64,000 nucleotides of DNA from Cycas panzhihuaensis (lineage: Eukaryota; Cycadophyta): assembly GCA_023213395.1 (NCBI GenBank), contig CM041465.1, positions 189,913,741-189,977,740 of the forward strand, in the 5' to 3' direction. Below, in pieces: positions 47,301 through 59,569 of the stretch (positions are counted from its first letter, which is position 1; the number at the start of each line of letters is the position of its first letter). Made by a program: the position numbers and the translations under genes. The notes under the pieces are model-generated. The model saw nothing but the letters and a program-made list of their open reading frames with translations. It did not search any database and was not told the DNA's origin.

Positions 47301-50300
47301 ATGGCTTCTAGAATAAGCAATGTAACGGTACCTAAGTTTGATGGCACTAATTTCCTGAATTAGAGTCATAAAATGAAGCCTATCTTTATATTAAATGATA
47401 CATGGGACATAATTGAAAATGGATATGATGCACTTGATCTCAACACTATTGAAGATCAAAAGAAAACTTTCAAAAAGAATGAAAAGAGAGATAATGAAGC
47501 TTTGGCATTCATTTTCTATACTTTGGAGAACTAATATTTTTCAAGAGTAAATGAAACAACTACATCAAAAGAGGCATGGGATTCTTTGAAGACCATACAT
47601 GAAGGAGTTGTTATATCAAAACTTTAAACACCAAGGGCCAAATTTAAAAATTATAGAATAAATAATTATAAGGGGATCAATGACTTTATAACTAAGATAT
47701 AATGACTAGTTAATTATATGAGGACCTTAGAATAAGTCATCAGTAAACAAATAGTGGTAGAAAATGTTCTAAGGAGTGTTAGTGATATAAAGAGGTTTAA
47801 GATAGTAGCCACAAGCATTAAAGCCTTTAAAGACCTTGTAATACTTAAGGTTGATCAACTTAGTCCCAGATTATTAACTATTAAATATAAAAAAATATTA
47901 TAGTTAGTTCTTAGAATATGTATCTACCATAAAGGCAAAGATTAGGCCATCATATAAAGGCCAAAGTTTTAGGGGAAGAGTTCAATCTCCTAGAGGAACG
48001 TATAAAAACTTTAGAAACCAAGGACAATTTTACAAAGGAAATTTTCAAGAAGATTAAGGTCAATTTCATCAAGGACATAGATAATTCTATCAAGGGCAAG
48101 CATATATGAATCAAGGCTAATATAATTAATGTTAAGGATACGAAAGAGGTGAGAACAAAGTCTAAAAGTAAGGAATAAAGGATAAAGAGGAAGGAGTCTT
48201 AGAGGTAGAAGAAGAGGAATAATACAATGTTCCTATTACGATAAAAATTTACACTTAAAAAATAGTTATTTTATAAAAGGGTCCAACATGAAAAGCGGAG
48301 TAGCAAATATAATAGTTAAAGAATGGACAAAGAATGAAAGACTTTTCCTATTTAGTTTAATAGCTAATGAAGAAGAGGATAATTGGTATATTCATTTAAG
48401 TTATTTTACTCATATGACTAGTATAAAAGAATGGTTCAAAGAGTTAATTAATACTGAAACAAGAAAAATTAAGTTTAGGGATAATACAACTTAAGTTAGA
48501 ATGGATAAAGGGAATGTAACAATCCAAATAAATTTTAGAGAAACTAAGCATATTAATGATGTACTTCATATTCCTACACTAAAGAAAAACCTTCCATTAA
48601 TTGAATAAATAATAAAGTAAAAGTATAAAGTTATCTTTGATAATGGTGAGTGCATAATCAGAGATAAGTTACTAAAGATTAAATGATAAGTGTTAGATTA
48701 TTTAAGTTTGTTATGCCCCCAAATGACTACTGTGCCTTAAAGGAATCAATCGATATGGATAGTAAGATATGACATTAAAAGTTTAGCCATGTGAACTATA
48801 ATAACTTAGCATTAATGAAGAAAATAAAAATAGTGATTAGTTTACCTAGCATTGAATATGGCAAAGAGGTTTGTGAGGTATGCATACTGGGTAAATAACA
48901 AAGGGAAGGATTTTGAATGAAAGTTACAGAGTAAATGGGCCTTTAATTAGTGTACATAGATCTATATAGACTAATAGATATACCATTACTTAGAGGATCT
49001 AAGTACTTCATAATTTTTATTGTTGACATCACAAGAATGACTTGGGTTTATTTTTTCAAGTTCAAATTAAATACATTTCAATGCTTCATTGATTTTAAAG
49101 TGGTGATTAAAAGGTAAACTACCCATAAAATATTGACTCTTAGATTAGATAATAGGGAAGAATTTATTTTAAATAAATACAATGATGATTGTAGGTACTA
49201 TGAGATAAGCAAAAAACTTAGTAATCCTTACATCCACTAATAAAATAGGGTAGCAATAAAGAAAAATAGAAACATTGTTAAGATGCCAAGGAATATGCTT
49301 AAGGATATACATCTTAGCAATGAATATTAAGAAAAAGTTAATCATATAACTATTTACTTGTTTAACAAATACATAATAAAGGCAGTTAGATGTGTCACAC
49401 ATGAAGAGGCTTAGATAGCTCATAAGTCAAACATCAAACACTGAAGAGTTTTTAGGTGCATAGCATATATACATGTTCTAGAATAGATAAGGACTAAGTT
49501 GAATGATAAAAGCACTAAATGCATATTTTTAAGATATAATTATATATCAAGATGCTATAAATTATATGATCATAAGGGTAAAATAATCATCATGAGTAGG
49601 GATGCCATATTTAATGAAGGTGAATTCTATTAAGAAGAAACTAGTGACAAAGATAATAGCAAAAGCATTATGGTTGATATAGAACCTAACTCAAATGGTA
49701 TAAATGTACTTAATGCAAGTGGATTAGGTCCATCCACTTCAAATCAAAGGGTTCTAGAATGGGTGCAAAGAGGTAATAACCCTTAATATATTTTAGATGC
49801 AAACTTTGAGAATAGGATAATTAGATTTTTAAGGGTAAGTTTTACACTAATGACTCATGTTATAGAGTCAAATGTGCCTTAAATTTTGAAGAGGAAAATA
49901 GTCAATAAGAATGGAAAGAAGCAATGAAAGAGGAGTATAGTACCTTAGTAAAGAATGATACTTAGAAGTTAGTTGATTTAATACAAAGAAAGAATGGCAT
50001 TAGGATAAATGGACATGTAAGATCAAGTATAAGTTAAATGGTTTATTTGATAAATACAATATATGATTAGTTGAAAAAGGCTATTATTAAGTTGAAGGCA
50101 TAGATTATAATAAAACATTTACACCATTTGTAAGGTTAAAAATACTTAGATTAAGTATGGCCTTAGCTATACAATAGGGTTAGACAATCCATCAGATGGA
50201 TGTAAAGAGTGCTTTCTTGAATGGATATATTAATAAAGAGATATATGTCCAATAACCTAAGGGTTTCGAAGTAAAGGGTAAAAAAGATAAAGCTAACAGA

Positions 50301-51340
50301 CTCAAAAGGGCCTTTTATGGACTAAAATATGCACCTAAAGAATGGTAATTTAGGATTAGTAAATACTTTGAGGATAAAGGATTTCTAAGAAGCCAATTAG
50401 ACTCTAACTTATACAGAAAGTTAGAAGGAACCTTAATATTAATTGTGGGTTTATATATAGATGACCTAGTATATGCTAGGAATTATGATTACCTATGCTA
50501 AAAATTTAAGAAAGACATATGCAGAGAGTTTGAAATAATATATTTTAGACTTATATATTATTTCTTAGATATTAAAATATGGCAAGATGAAAAAGGGATA
50601 CTTGTGTCACAAAAAAAATACACATTGGATATGTTATATAAATTTAACATGGTCAATTGCAAGTCACTTTTAACACCAATAAAAGTTGGGTTAAAATTAT
50701 CTAAGTTTAAGGTGTTTATATTAATTAATCCTATACTTTATAAATAGTTGATTAGAAGCCTTATTTACTTGATATCAACTTGACTAGACATTATATATGT
50801 AGTCAGTGTAGTTTCTAGGTTTATGCATGAACCTAAGGTAAAACATTAGTAGATAACAAAAAATATTCTTAGGTATTTCGAAGGAATTATTAGATATAGT
50901 CTATATTATAGGTCATTAGTGGATTATAGGTTGATTAGTTATATAGACTCAAACTAGGCTAGTTGTATATATAATAAGAAATCTACTTTAGGTTATGTAT
51001 TCAGTTTAGGTTCAACAAAAATAATAGGAATTTAAAGAAATACATAATAATATCTCCTTTTACTATAGAAATAGAGTATAAGATAACTTTAGTAGGAGCT
51101 TATAATATAGTTTAGCGTAGGAGGTTACTTTAAGATTTATGGAAGAAATAGATTGGTCTCATATAACTATTTTGTGATAATCAAGGTACCATTCAAATGA
51201 CTAGAAATTTAGTGTTCCATAGTAGGACAAAGCATATTAAAGTACAATATAGAGAGTTAGTATAGCAAGGTGAATTAGAGTTGGTCTATTATTGTATAAA
51301 GGATTGGGTGGTAAACATATTCAGAAAATCACTCAATAAA
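47301..51340 (+). pseudogene. degenerate copia gag-pol (Copia-4)
   Basis: Gag starts MASRISNVTVPKFDGTNF at 47301, with KEAWDSLKTIHEG near 47570 and a decayed zinc knuckle near 48220. Protease-region similarity is near 48370-48420 with the active site lost. Integrase is at about 48940-49200, with a YIDLYRLIDIPLLRGSKYF block and RLDNREEF, and fades by 49440. The integrase C-terminal region is near 49550. RT is at about 49880-50640, with HQMDVKSAFLNGYI, FYGLKYAPKEW and LYIDDLVYARN. RNase H is at about 50860-51330, with SNLASCIYNKKSTLGY-type remnants, and the final blocks are shifted between frames. Stops are very frequent. The longest open piece is only 48288-48494. Confidence 0.88.
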
Positions 51341-51407
51341 ATAAAATTCAACAAATTTAAAGATAAGCTTAGAGTCTCCCCAAATGAGAATTATAATGGA
51401 GAATTAT

Positions 51408-51658
51408 TGGGATAATGTCCATATTTAGGCTATTTACTAAATCTTCATATGTAAGAGTATGTTGGCACCTTTTTCAATATTTGTCAATACCAAGCAATGG
51501 TGGACCTTAAGAAGTATTCCAATGCACTCTTAGTTTATTTATTTATTCATAGGGTTAGAAAACCTAGTATTCATCAACACCATCTACTTGTTGGAGTCCT
51601 TTGTCCCTTCTTGTTCTTTATTCCTCTCACCACTTTGCTCTTGAGTACCCACATAATA
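51408..51658 (+). repeat. 3' LTR of Copia-4 (recognisable part)
   Basis: Begins TGGGATAATGTCC shortly after the end of pol and aligns with 17785-18040. The true right end is not certain because the other copy diverges near here. The ORF at 51497-51715 is a shadow within the LTR. Confidence 0.6.
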
Positions 51659-53557
51659 GAGGCTCAAAATCTTATGGAAAAATATTTGAGACTTCTTTTA
51701 GATTGCCTTAGTTAAGCAACTCACTTCCCTAGAGAAAATTTGATAGTGTTATGGTCATTTTCTTCAATTTTTCTCAAGGTTATATACATGAACCTTAGTA
51801 AGAGAAACCCAAATTTAGATAAAACTAAAGATATTTAATGAAATCAGAGCTTGGAGCTCAAAATAGAAATAAAATCAACTCAAATTTTATTAAATATTTC
51901 TCTAAATAACTCAAATCTAAAGCGCATGAATGTTAAAAGCATGAATCAAGTAAAGAAACATAAGAAAACAACATAAATTCATCAATAAACAATTAAACCT
52001 AAAGTGGGAGAAAATAAGGGGCCTTGGATTTATATGTGGTGCCCCCATATTACTCTAATCAAATACTATAATAAGCAAAAAGAGTAAAGAAGACAATATT
52101 TAGGGAGAAAGTACAATACAAATATAGAAATTTAACATAAAAGAGATCAAAAATTGAGGAGTGTATAACTAATGAAAGAAGGAGAGGTGTATTTAGGTAT
52201 GTATAACCCTAAATCACTAAGTTCCTCAAATTAGTGCCTTGAATTAACATCCAAGCAATCATCTAAATGATGTAGATGAACTCTCAAATGGCAAGTGGAT
52301 AAATGAACAATATTTCATTGTAAAATTCTTCCTCTTCTTTTCACAAAATAGTGGGACTATTTATACAAAAATAAGAGGGGGGCTTAGGGAGAATGCATAG
52401 TTTAATGGCCCATGGTTTGGCCAAAAATCACAACAAAAAATATGGGAAAAAGAAAGAATTTGGACTTTTACTTTTTTTAATTTTTTTGTGACTATTAATA
52501 AAACATGCAATATTTTGAAGAAAACCCAATCTCAATAAAATGGAAAGTGCAACACTATAAGGAAAATATGATACGTTAGTGAAAAATACATTTTAATTAT
52601 GTTTTAAGTTATCTAGGTAGTTTGAAAAATGTGAAAAATATAAGAAAACTAGATCTAACTAGGGGCCTTCTTTAAAAAATATGATCAAACATAAATCATT
52701 ATATTTCTTTGTGAGTTCATATTTTTATTGTTAGGTAAAAAACACAATTACTTAGGAATGATCATGTTTTATATGTAGGATTGTATTTTTTATTTAATAT
52801 GAGAAATATGATGATACATGAAAACATGATGATACATGAGAAACATGATAAACCAAACTTAAAAAACTAAAAGCATGGTCATTCAATGCAAAAAATACAA
52901 GTCAAGCTTTTCCACAAAAGAGTAAAAAAAAAAAAAAGAAGTGGGGAAAAAATAAAATAAAATCATATATCAATGCCATGGTATAAAGATAAATAATTGA
53001 TGGGGCATAGGATTAATTATCATGAAATCTAAGAAAGAATATTAAAGAAATCTCTTAGAGCAAACTTGAAGGTATTGTAAAATTTTATGCATAAGGATCT
53101 CCCATAATAAGAAAGAGAAAAGACACATAATTGAACATAATAAACATCCATTAAAACACCATGATATACAACTATTAATTAAACTAACTACCAAATCCAA
53201 TAACACTAGTAAATAGAGTAAGTAATCAAACTCAACCATGCTAAAAGGGATAGAACATAATGAAACAAATGTACTCCAAAGGCTAAGATAATTATAGAAT
53301 ATTACATCATGGAGGACCTTTAGAATTACCTTACTAGGATAAGCCTTTACTAGGCTATGAAATTACCTTAATAAAAGGAGAGGCTAATGAAGGCCCTATA
53401 AGAGAAGGATACATCAATGAGCCTCACAAGGATAGAAGTAATAGATGGAGTTTCCTCTGCTTCAAAAACCTAAAGTCCTATATTCTATACCTCTTTAAAT
53501 ATTCATGATTATGCCCAAAATAATTATAACATATATACAAGAGAATCTCACAATGTA
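51659..53557. other. AT-rich stretch, nothing recognisable
   Basis: No coding similarity, PBS or polypurine tract. A-runs near 52924-52940 and GATGATACATGA-like short repeats near 52810-52840. Confidence 0.3.
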
Positions 53558-55105
53558 ATGCCCTATGGGGTAATAAGAGCACTAGACCTAGAATATATCA
53601 AGACTAAATATTTAATGGTTGCCATAGATTCTTGGCCCCTCTTACTAGTTAGGGAAACCAAAGACTTAATAATGCATATAGTTATGCTTCCATCAATTTT
53701 ATCTACTATTCCAGTCTTGGTGGTGGAAATAACTCTTATTTATAGAATGATATTGAGAAAAGGAAGTATGATTGACATTAATACTTTGATAAATATAAGA
53801 ACATCCTATTATTCCTTTCATATGGGTAAAGATATTCTCATATTCTAAAGGGATGGGAAGTATTTTAAAATAGTTCAAAGGAGGGATGGGGATCATAGCC
53901 TTAGATATTTTGAAGATATGGTCTTAGATACCTAATCTATATTAAGATTTGAAGCAGATGATTACCCAATGAAGGAAGAGGAAGAATACTTGGAAAATAA
54001 AGTAAAAGACATGTAAGTTTAGATTATGTAGTTTCATGGAGGAAGATCAAAGAAAGGTATTGGAGTGGGGGAAATCTTACAAGAAGTATTCACTTTTTCC
54101 TCAAAGCTAGTTTCTAATTGCACCAATAATATAGAAAAATATGAAGTCTTGATTCATAGCCTTTCTTATTCCATAAAGATAAAAAACATGCTATTATAGC
54201 TCAAGAATGATTTAGAACTTATAGTACAACAAGTTAGGGACCTATGTCAGGTTAGAAATTAAACATTAAGAAGCTATAAGCTTAGAGTATGGAGTTTAAT
54301 CAAAGAGTTTATTACTTCCTCTATTCAACATATTTTGAGAGAAGGAAATTTGTTGACCAACTCCCTAATAGTTTTAATATTATTATCTGATGCCATTCAT
54401 TACTATAATAGGAAGCATAATCATATTAAGATTCTAAATCAACCTATTATCTTAGATAATGTAGATCATTGGTAGATTTTTTTAATATAATATTTATATC
54501 CTCAGCTTTCTTTAAAAGAAAAAAGTAATCCTCTGACTTAGTATTAGGAGGAGTTGAGGAATTAGAAAAGGACCTAGAAATTGATGGGATTATTTAACTA
54601 AAATCAAATAAGTTCCCTAAGGGACTAATTAAGTAGAGTACCTATTAAATGGAACATACCTTTAAATGTATGATTGGAATAATCATTATTTAATAAGGAC
54701 TCTAACTCAATTAGTCCCTTGGGAATAAGTGTGGTTCATTAACACCTAGGTGTGGTCCATTACTCTAGGTATTGACCATTATTAGACTTAGTACACTCAT
54801 TCAAGTGTGAAGAACTCATCAAAATGGTATAGATGAGATTTAAGGGTGAAATTTAAGTAGTTGTACCCACTGGGCACCTATATGTCATTATACCCCAAGG
54901 TAATTGTTAAAGTTGCCCTAGTGAAAAATAACTAGTATGATGCATTAATCAAAATAAGACCTATAAATTTATAAGTGATTTTTGAGCCATGGACTTTTTT
55001 TATTTTGTCTTAAATCCATTAGTGTAATCTTCTTTTGAATTGAAAAAGTATTTCTTAAAGTGACCCTATGGACTAGGTGATGGCTTTCTCTTGCCTATTC
55101 TTTTT
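53558..55105 (+). pseudogene. second decayed reading region, protein not recognised
   Basis: The frame opened by 53558-53848 (96 codons) stays readable to about 54530 with mostly TAG/TAA stops, and weakly to 55105. It contains an acidic Glu-rich block near 53980, a Leu/Val-rich helical block near 54190-54330 and a Lys-rich stretch near 54510. I recognise no motif. Its end sits directly before a polypurine-like tract and a TG, as the last gene of an LTR element would. The helical, coiled-coil-like character resembles the unknown region at 15540-15950, but I cannot show homology by eye. Confidence 0.35.
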
Positions 55106-55113
55106 AAAGGGGG
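55106..55113 (+). promoter_or_regulatory. candidate polypurine tract
   Basis: AAAGGGGG followed at once by TGTATGTTGAAC, a plausible LTR start. No second copy of that LTR was found. Confidence 0.5.
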
Positions 55114-55987
55114 TGTATGTTGAACTACAAGGTTAGGTGTAGGATTCAAAAATTATATTAAAGGTTTGGATAAGATGTATACATATACTTACATACTACT
55201 TTTTTAATACAAGTTAGTATTATCTGACTATCAATATTATATAATTTTCCATTATTAATGTAATCCATAATTGTGTAATTTGGTGTTATGTGATACAAGG
55301 GTGTTATAGATTCACATTTTATAGAAGTATAATGGTTTTGATAATTTGTATTATATTTAGAAGTACTTAGAACTTAAGAAATAAGGTGTACCTAGTTCTA
55401 TAGGCCCCTTGATAAACTTCATAATCATTACTATTACTTGGCCTAATCTCCTAAGATACTAGTTATGAAATAAATACATACCCATAGACATGATAGTTGT
55501 GTTGCAATGTTCATGAGGATTTACTTCGTAGTGCTTATTACTAACTAGTATTCTACAAAAGATAAGTATATGATAATTTTCCTATAACTAAGTAAGGTAG
55601 GGGGACCTATAAGGATCTTTTAATATACCTAAAGGTATGTGGAGGATTAATTTTATAACCAAGTTCTATCTAAGGCCTACACATGTAATGTTATTTGCTT
55701 CACTTCAAGCACATGTATATATCCATGTACACTTGGCCAAAAATAACAGATCCTTATGATGTTTAAAGACCTTTAACATAGGGTATCTACCTAATAACTA
55801 GGGGCTATGGGATGGTGGGATCTTGTTTACTACTTATATCTAATTATAGAATTTCAAAAAATAAAGCATGAGAGGGTTTTTAGAATTTCACTAAGAGGAT
55901 AAAGCATGCCCAATTTTTTCTTTACTCCTTATACTTCTCTTACTTTCTCTTAATCCTATTTTGTATAATAGATGATTGGAAACTCAA
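55114..55987. other. possible LTR beginning at 55114, otherwise unassigned
   Basis: No genes. The left part may be a 3' LTR of the element that holds 53558-55105. The right part would be leader of the minus-strand element whose LTR is at 56001-56385. Confidence 0.3.
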
Positions 55988-55998
55988 CTTTGATACCA
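55988..55998 (-). promoter_or_regulatory. PBS of a minus-strand LTR element
   Basis: Minus-strand TGGTATCAAAG matches the initiator tRNA-Met complement at 10 of 11 bases, two bases from the adjacent LTR end. Confidence 0.6.
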
Positions 55999-56000
55999 CG

Positions 56001-56385
56001 TGGGATGAGCTTGTCCCAATATTTCTCCAAACTTGAGTAGGTAAATAGGAATCTTAAGTAGTGTTACAATACTTTCATTAATAATATGGAAGATTAATTA
56101 CAAAGAAGAGCTCATAAAATCACTAAAAAGTACCAAATTAAAACTAAAAAGGGTATTAAAGTACAACCTCTCAAGAAATAATAGAAGTCAACAACCCTTC
56201 CTTTATAATAAGTCAGTCTTAAATAGGAAAGAGAGACCCCTTTGTATAAGATCCCATTGGTGGGAGAAATAACCTCAATTTTTATTAGTAGACATAAGTG
56301 GATCATACACAAAATATTAGCATATGTGATTTAATCACATATGTAATATTTAATATTTATGATAATTACCACATAGACAATCCCA
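56001..56385 (-). repeat. 5' LTR of a minus-strand element (385 bp)
   Basis: Ends are TGGGAT...ATCCCA, a 6-bp inverted repeat, and a PBS adjoins the left end. The minus-strand start TGGGATTGTCTATGTGG faintly resembles the Copia-4 LTR start TGGGATAATGTCCATATTT. The internal region expected to the left carries no recognisable pol on that strand. Confidence 0.5.
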
Positions 56386-56420
56386 CCATTAACATATATT
56401 AAGATATGTGAGATGTATAC

Positions 56421-57664
56421 TAATCCGTTTCAGATCTTTAAAATACTCTATATACTTTGTTTTTCATGTAAATGGTCTTTATGTAGTAGAAAATTGCCTT
56501 TAAAAGGCTTAATGATCTTCATTTAGTAGAAATATGCCTTTAAAAGGCTTAAAAATGTAAAAAAATGTATTTCTACAAGTATAAAAAGGTGCTATAACTA
56601 CTACCAAGCTGCTATTAAGGTGCTACAACTGCTACCAAGGTGCTACTAAGGTGCTATAACTGCTACTAAGGTGTTACGCAAGTGCTACGGCTGCTACGGA
56701 GCTACTACAGGCTGCTATGAAGCTATTACAAGTCACATGTATACTACGAATCGCAGAGATCGCTACGCATAATCATGGAGATCGCTACATCGCACGTGCA
56801 ATCATGGAGACTACTACATAGTCATGAGATCGCTACACAATCATGAGACTGCTACGTAGAAGTCAAAAAATGAAAAATTAACAAAAACGGAAATGGTTTT
56901 GGTGGCACAAGCAGAACTGCTTGGTACCTAAATTTGAGGAGAGGGTGCGCACATGTGTCCTCTACGTACTCAAAGAGGAAAAACTCCAAAATAAAAGGAT
57001 TTTTCTAAGATTTTATAAGCTGTTTTAAAATCTATTAGAAAATGAAAAAACAGAAATATCTCTCTCAAATGGAAACGCTTTTAAGTGAAATTCGAGAGAG
57101 GAATTCAGGGGATCTCGATAGAGATTTTTGATAGAAATAAGAGGACGCCATAACCCTAGGTGCAGCATGGAGCAAGAATTGAGGAAAGCTTCAAGAAATC
57201 AACTTTACAGAAGGAGAATGACTCCAAAGTGTGAAAATCTACGTTGGGAGAGAACACAGCAGAAACGCAGCAGAAAAACCTATTGCGGGGATCTGGAAGG
57301 AGCCCAGAAAATTGTAGCTGCAGCCAAGAAGAGAAGACAGAAAGAGCAGTAGTCCCAGAAAGAGATGCTAGCCAGTTCTTCTTCACTAAAATAGGGTTTT
57401 TGGTAACAAAAGACCAAAAACAGTTTTGCAGACTTTGAGACGGAGGTTCCAGCGAATGAATGAGCAAAGAACTCAAGGAGCCACCTCTCATTTTCTCTCT
57501 CCAAAAACACTGCAGCAGTCCCTTGCATGCTCAACAGAGCACAAACAAAGGAGTTTTGTAAGAAAATTCCAATATCTTCAATTCTATGTAATAATATGTA
57601 AATTGTTTCTGGATTTTGTTTCAATTGGTTAAAGTTTTCACTTTCCCATTCAAGATTTAGATCA
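56421..57664 (+). repeat. 5' LTR of Gypsy-2
   Basis: Starts TAATCCG (TG mutated to TA; the right copy has TGATCCG) and ends CAAGATTTAGATCA. It holds a duplicated ~50-bp block with GCCTTTAAAAGGCTTAA (near 56495-56580) and an array of GCTAC-type repeats (56588-56852). ORFs on both strands at 57128-57624 are shadows. Confidence 0.95.
56588..56852. repeat. GCTAC-type minisatellite in the Gypsy-2 LTR
   Basis: Degenerate units such as AAGGTGCTACAACTGCTACC, then units with ATCATGGAGATCGCTAC. The right LTR has the equivalent array at about 62560-62826 with several indels relative to this one. Confidence 0.85.
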
Positions 57665-57671
57665 ATATTTT

Positions 57672-57683
57672 TGGTATCAGAGC
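57672..57683 (+). promoter_or_regulatory. PBS of Gypsy-2
   Basis: TGGTATCAGAGC, a perfect match to the initiator tRNA-Met complement, seven bases after the LTR end. The gypsy gag ATG follows at 57866. Confidence 0.93.
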
Positions 57684-57865
57684 TAGTTCTTCAAACCCTT
57701 GGGATTTTAGGGATTTTAAAGAAAAAGAAAAGAAAGAAGAAGAAAAAAAAAAAAACCTTCTTGCTTTCATTGTTGGAAGTTTTTATGAAAACTAGATACC
57801 AATATCTGTTAACGGGTGAACCTCTAACCGAGCCTCTGGAGAGAGAAAGAAAACAGCGAAGGAAA

Positions 57866-58820
57866 ATGGCTGATCCGAAGCAGAAAATAGAGGAAAGGTT
57901 TGTGAAAATGGAGCAGAACCTCGATAGGCTATCCCAGCTTGTGGTACAGCTAGTTGCAACTTCTTCTTCAATAGCCAAAGGCGTAAAGAAGGAAGAAGAA
58001 GAACCAATGAAAGAGGAGACGAATGAAGAGTTGGTAGAAGACCAACAAGAAAATGATGAAGAAGATGACAATCCAAACAGTATTCACACATCCATTCAAC
58101 GTAGAGGCAAAACTTGAATTGCCCATCTATGATGGAACGTTGAATGCTGAAAAATTAGATAGTTGGTTGGACCAACTAGAAACTTATTTTTCCATTTATG
58201 GGTATAAAAACCAGCAGAAAATAACTTTTGCTAGGTTAAAATTATCTAAACATGCATTAGTTGGTGGAATGCATACCTTAAATCCTATAATGTAAATGAA
58301 ATCACTTGGCAACAGTTTAAAATTCTCATAAAGAAATAATTCTATCCTATTGGATATGAAGAGCAATAGAGGATTAAATGGTAATATTACCGACAGGAAA
58401 GAGGCCAAAATATCCAAGATTACACAACAGAATTTCAAAAGCAAGCTGTTGTGTTGGGCATCTCTTTACTGGGTAAAGACACGATGCTGAAATATATTGG
58501 AGGACTGCACTAGCATATTCAACAAGAACTTCAATTGTTCGAAGTCAAATCACTCGATGAAGCCAGTAAGAAGGCGATTGCCATAGAAAAGAGGAATAAG
58601 AAGGTTTATGCTGAAAGGAAAAGGTTTACACCTCCAGAAGGTAGCAACAACCTGCCCAAGGAATGAAGTTTCCAAGTAAAGTTAGACAACAATCCATTAG
58701 AGGTTTTAGCAAGATGAAACAAGCCAATACCACCCAAATCAAAATCACTTGTACTCACTCCAAGCGAGTGGGTCACAGTATAGAAGACTGTTGGTTTCTA
58801 CACCCAGAGAAATGACCCAA
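57866..58820 (+). pseudogene. gag of Gypsy-2
   Basis: The ATG at 57866 gives MADPKQKIEERF followed by a coiled-coil-like helix and an acidic Glu/Asp block. The frame shifts near 58080, then the retrotransposon gag domain runs from LELPIYDGTLNAEKLDSWLD (about 58110) through a second shift near 58262 to the ITWQQF and YRQERGQNIQDYTTEF blocks near 58300-58440. A stop lies near 58512 and another at 58664. A zinc knuckle near 58748-58797 reads CTHSKRVGHSIEDCW, with the second Cys replaced by Ser. The longer upstream opening from 57671 reads through the PBS and is not the start. Gag would form the particle and bind the RNA. Confidence 0.9.
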
Positions 58821-58884
58821 GAACAAGGGGAAAGGTAAAGTTAAAACTAAATGTAAAACTTTACTAAACTCTGTAGGTGATGAA

Positions 58885-59469
58885 AATGTTTGTGGCATTG
58901 AAGAATCCAATGAGAAGTTGATGCTCATGGCTAATGCGGAGCCTAAAAATAACCATCAGCAAGTTGATCCAGAGATTAGAGAGGAGCTCTTTATGGTAAG
59001 AATCCAAGTGAAGCAAAGCATGGTTGATGCCATCTTTGATGGAGGAAGCCAAAAGAATTTAATCTCAGAAGCATTGGTAAAGAAACTGGGATTAAAGATG
59101 CATACACATCTAAAACCATATCCTATTGGATGGTTGCAAAAGGATTCAGAGTTGCAGGTTACTCACCAATGTAAGTTTAAATTTGTAATTTCTGAAAAGT
59201 TCATTAATGAAGTTGAATGTGAAGTAGTCCCTTTGGATGTTTGTCAAGTTATGTTTGGCAGTCCATATCTCTATGATAGAGATGGAGTTCACCACAGGAG
59301 GCTGAGAAAGATTCGACTCATCAAGGACGGGAGATCATATCTGATCAATGCATCAAAACCACATAAGAAGATTTCTCTCATATCTTCCCAACAAGCAAAA
59401 AGATTAATTAATGCTTGTAGGAAGTTTGTGCTGCTGATGATAAAGCCAAAGGTGGAAGAAAATGAGTAA
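58885..59469 (+). pseudogene. aspartic protease region of Gypsy-2
   Basis: Open at 58918-59469. The catalytic region reads DAIFDGGSQKNLISEALVKK, where the usual D-(S/T)-G has Gly in the middle, so activity is doubtful. The following LGLKMHTHLKPYPIGW and VPLDVCQVMFGSPYLYD match the flap and C-terminal parts of plant gypsy proteases, which cleave the polyprotein. It lies between gag and RT as expected. Confidence 0.88.
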
Positions 59470-59569
59470 GCAGAGTCCTCAATACAGGCATTGAATAGGA
59501 AGCAAGTGCAGCAGATTGAAGGCCTAAGGAATAGGTACAAAGGATTTATTCCAAGAGCCGAAAGGGCCC

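Noticed and set aside
57128-57632. Overlapping ORFs on both strands in the Gypsy-2 5' LTR, repeated at 63139-63485
   Set aside because: They are conserved only because the two LTRs are copies of each other. They lie before the PBS and match no protein family.
57671-57865. N-terminal extension of the Gypsy-2 gag ORF
   Set aside because: It reads through the PBS and an A-rich leader; the ATG at 57866 starts the gag-like sequence.
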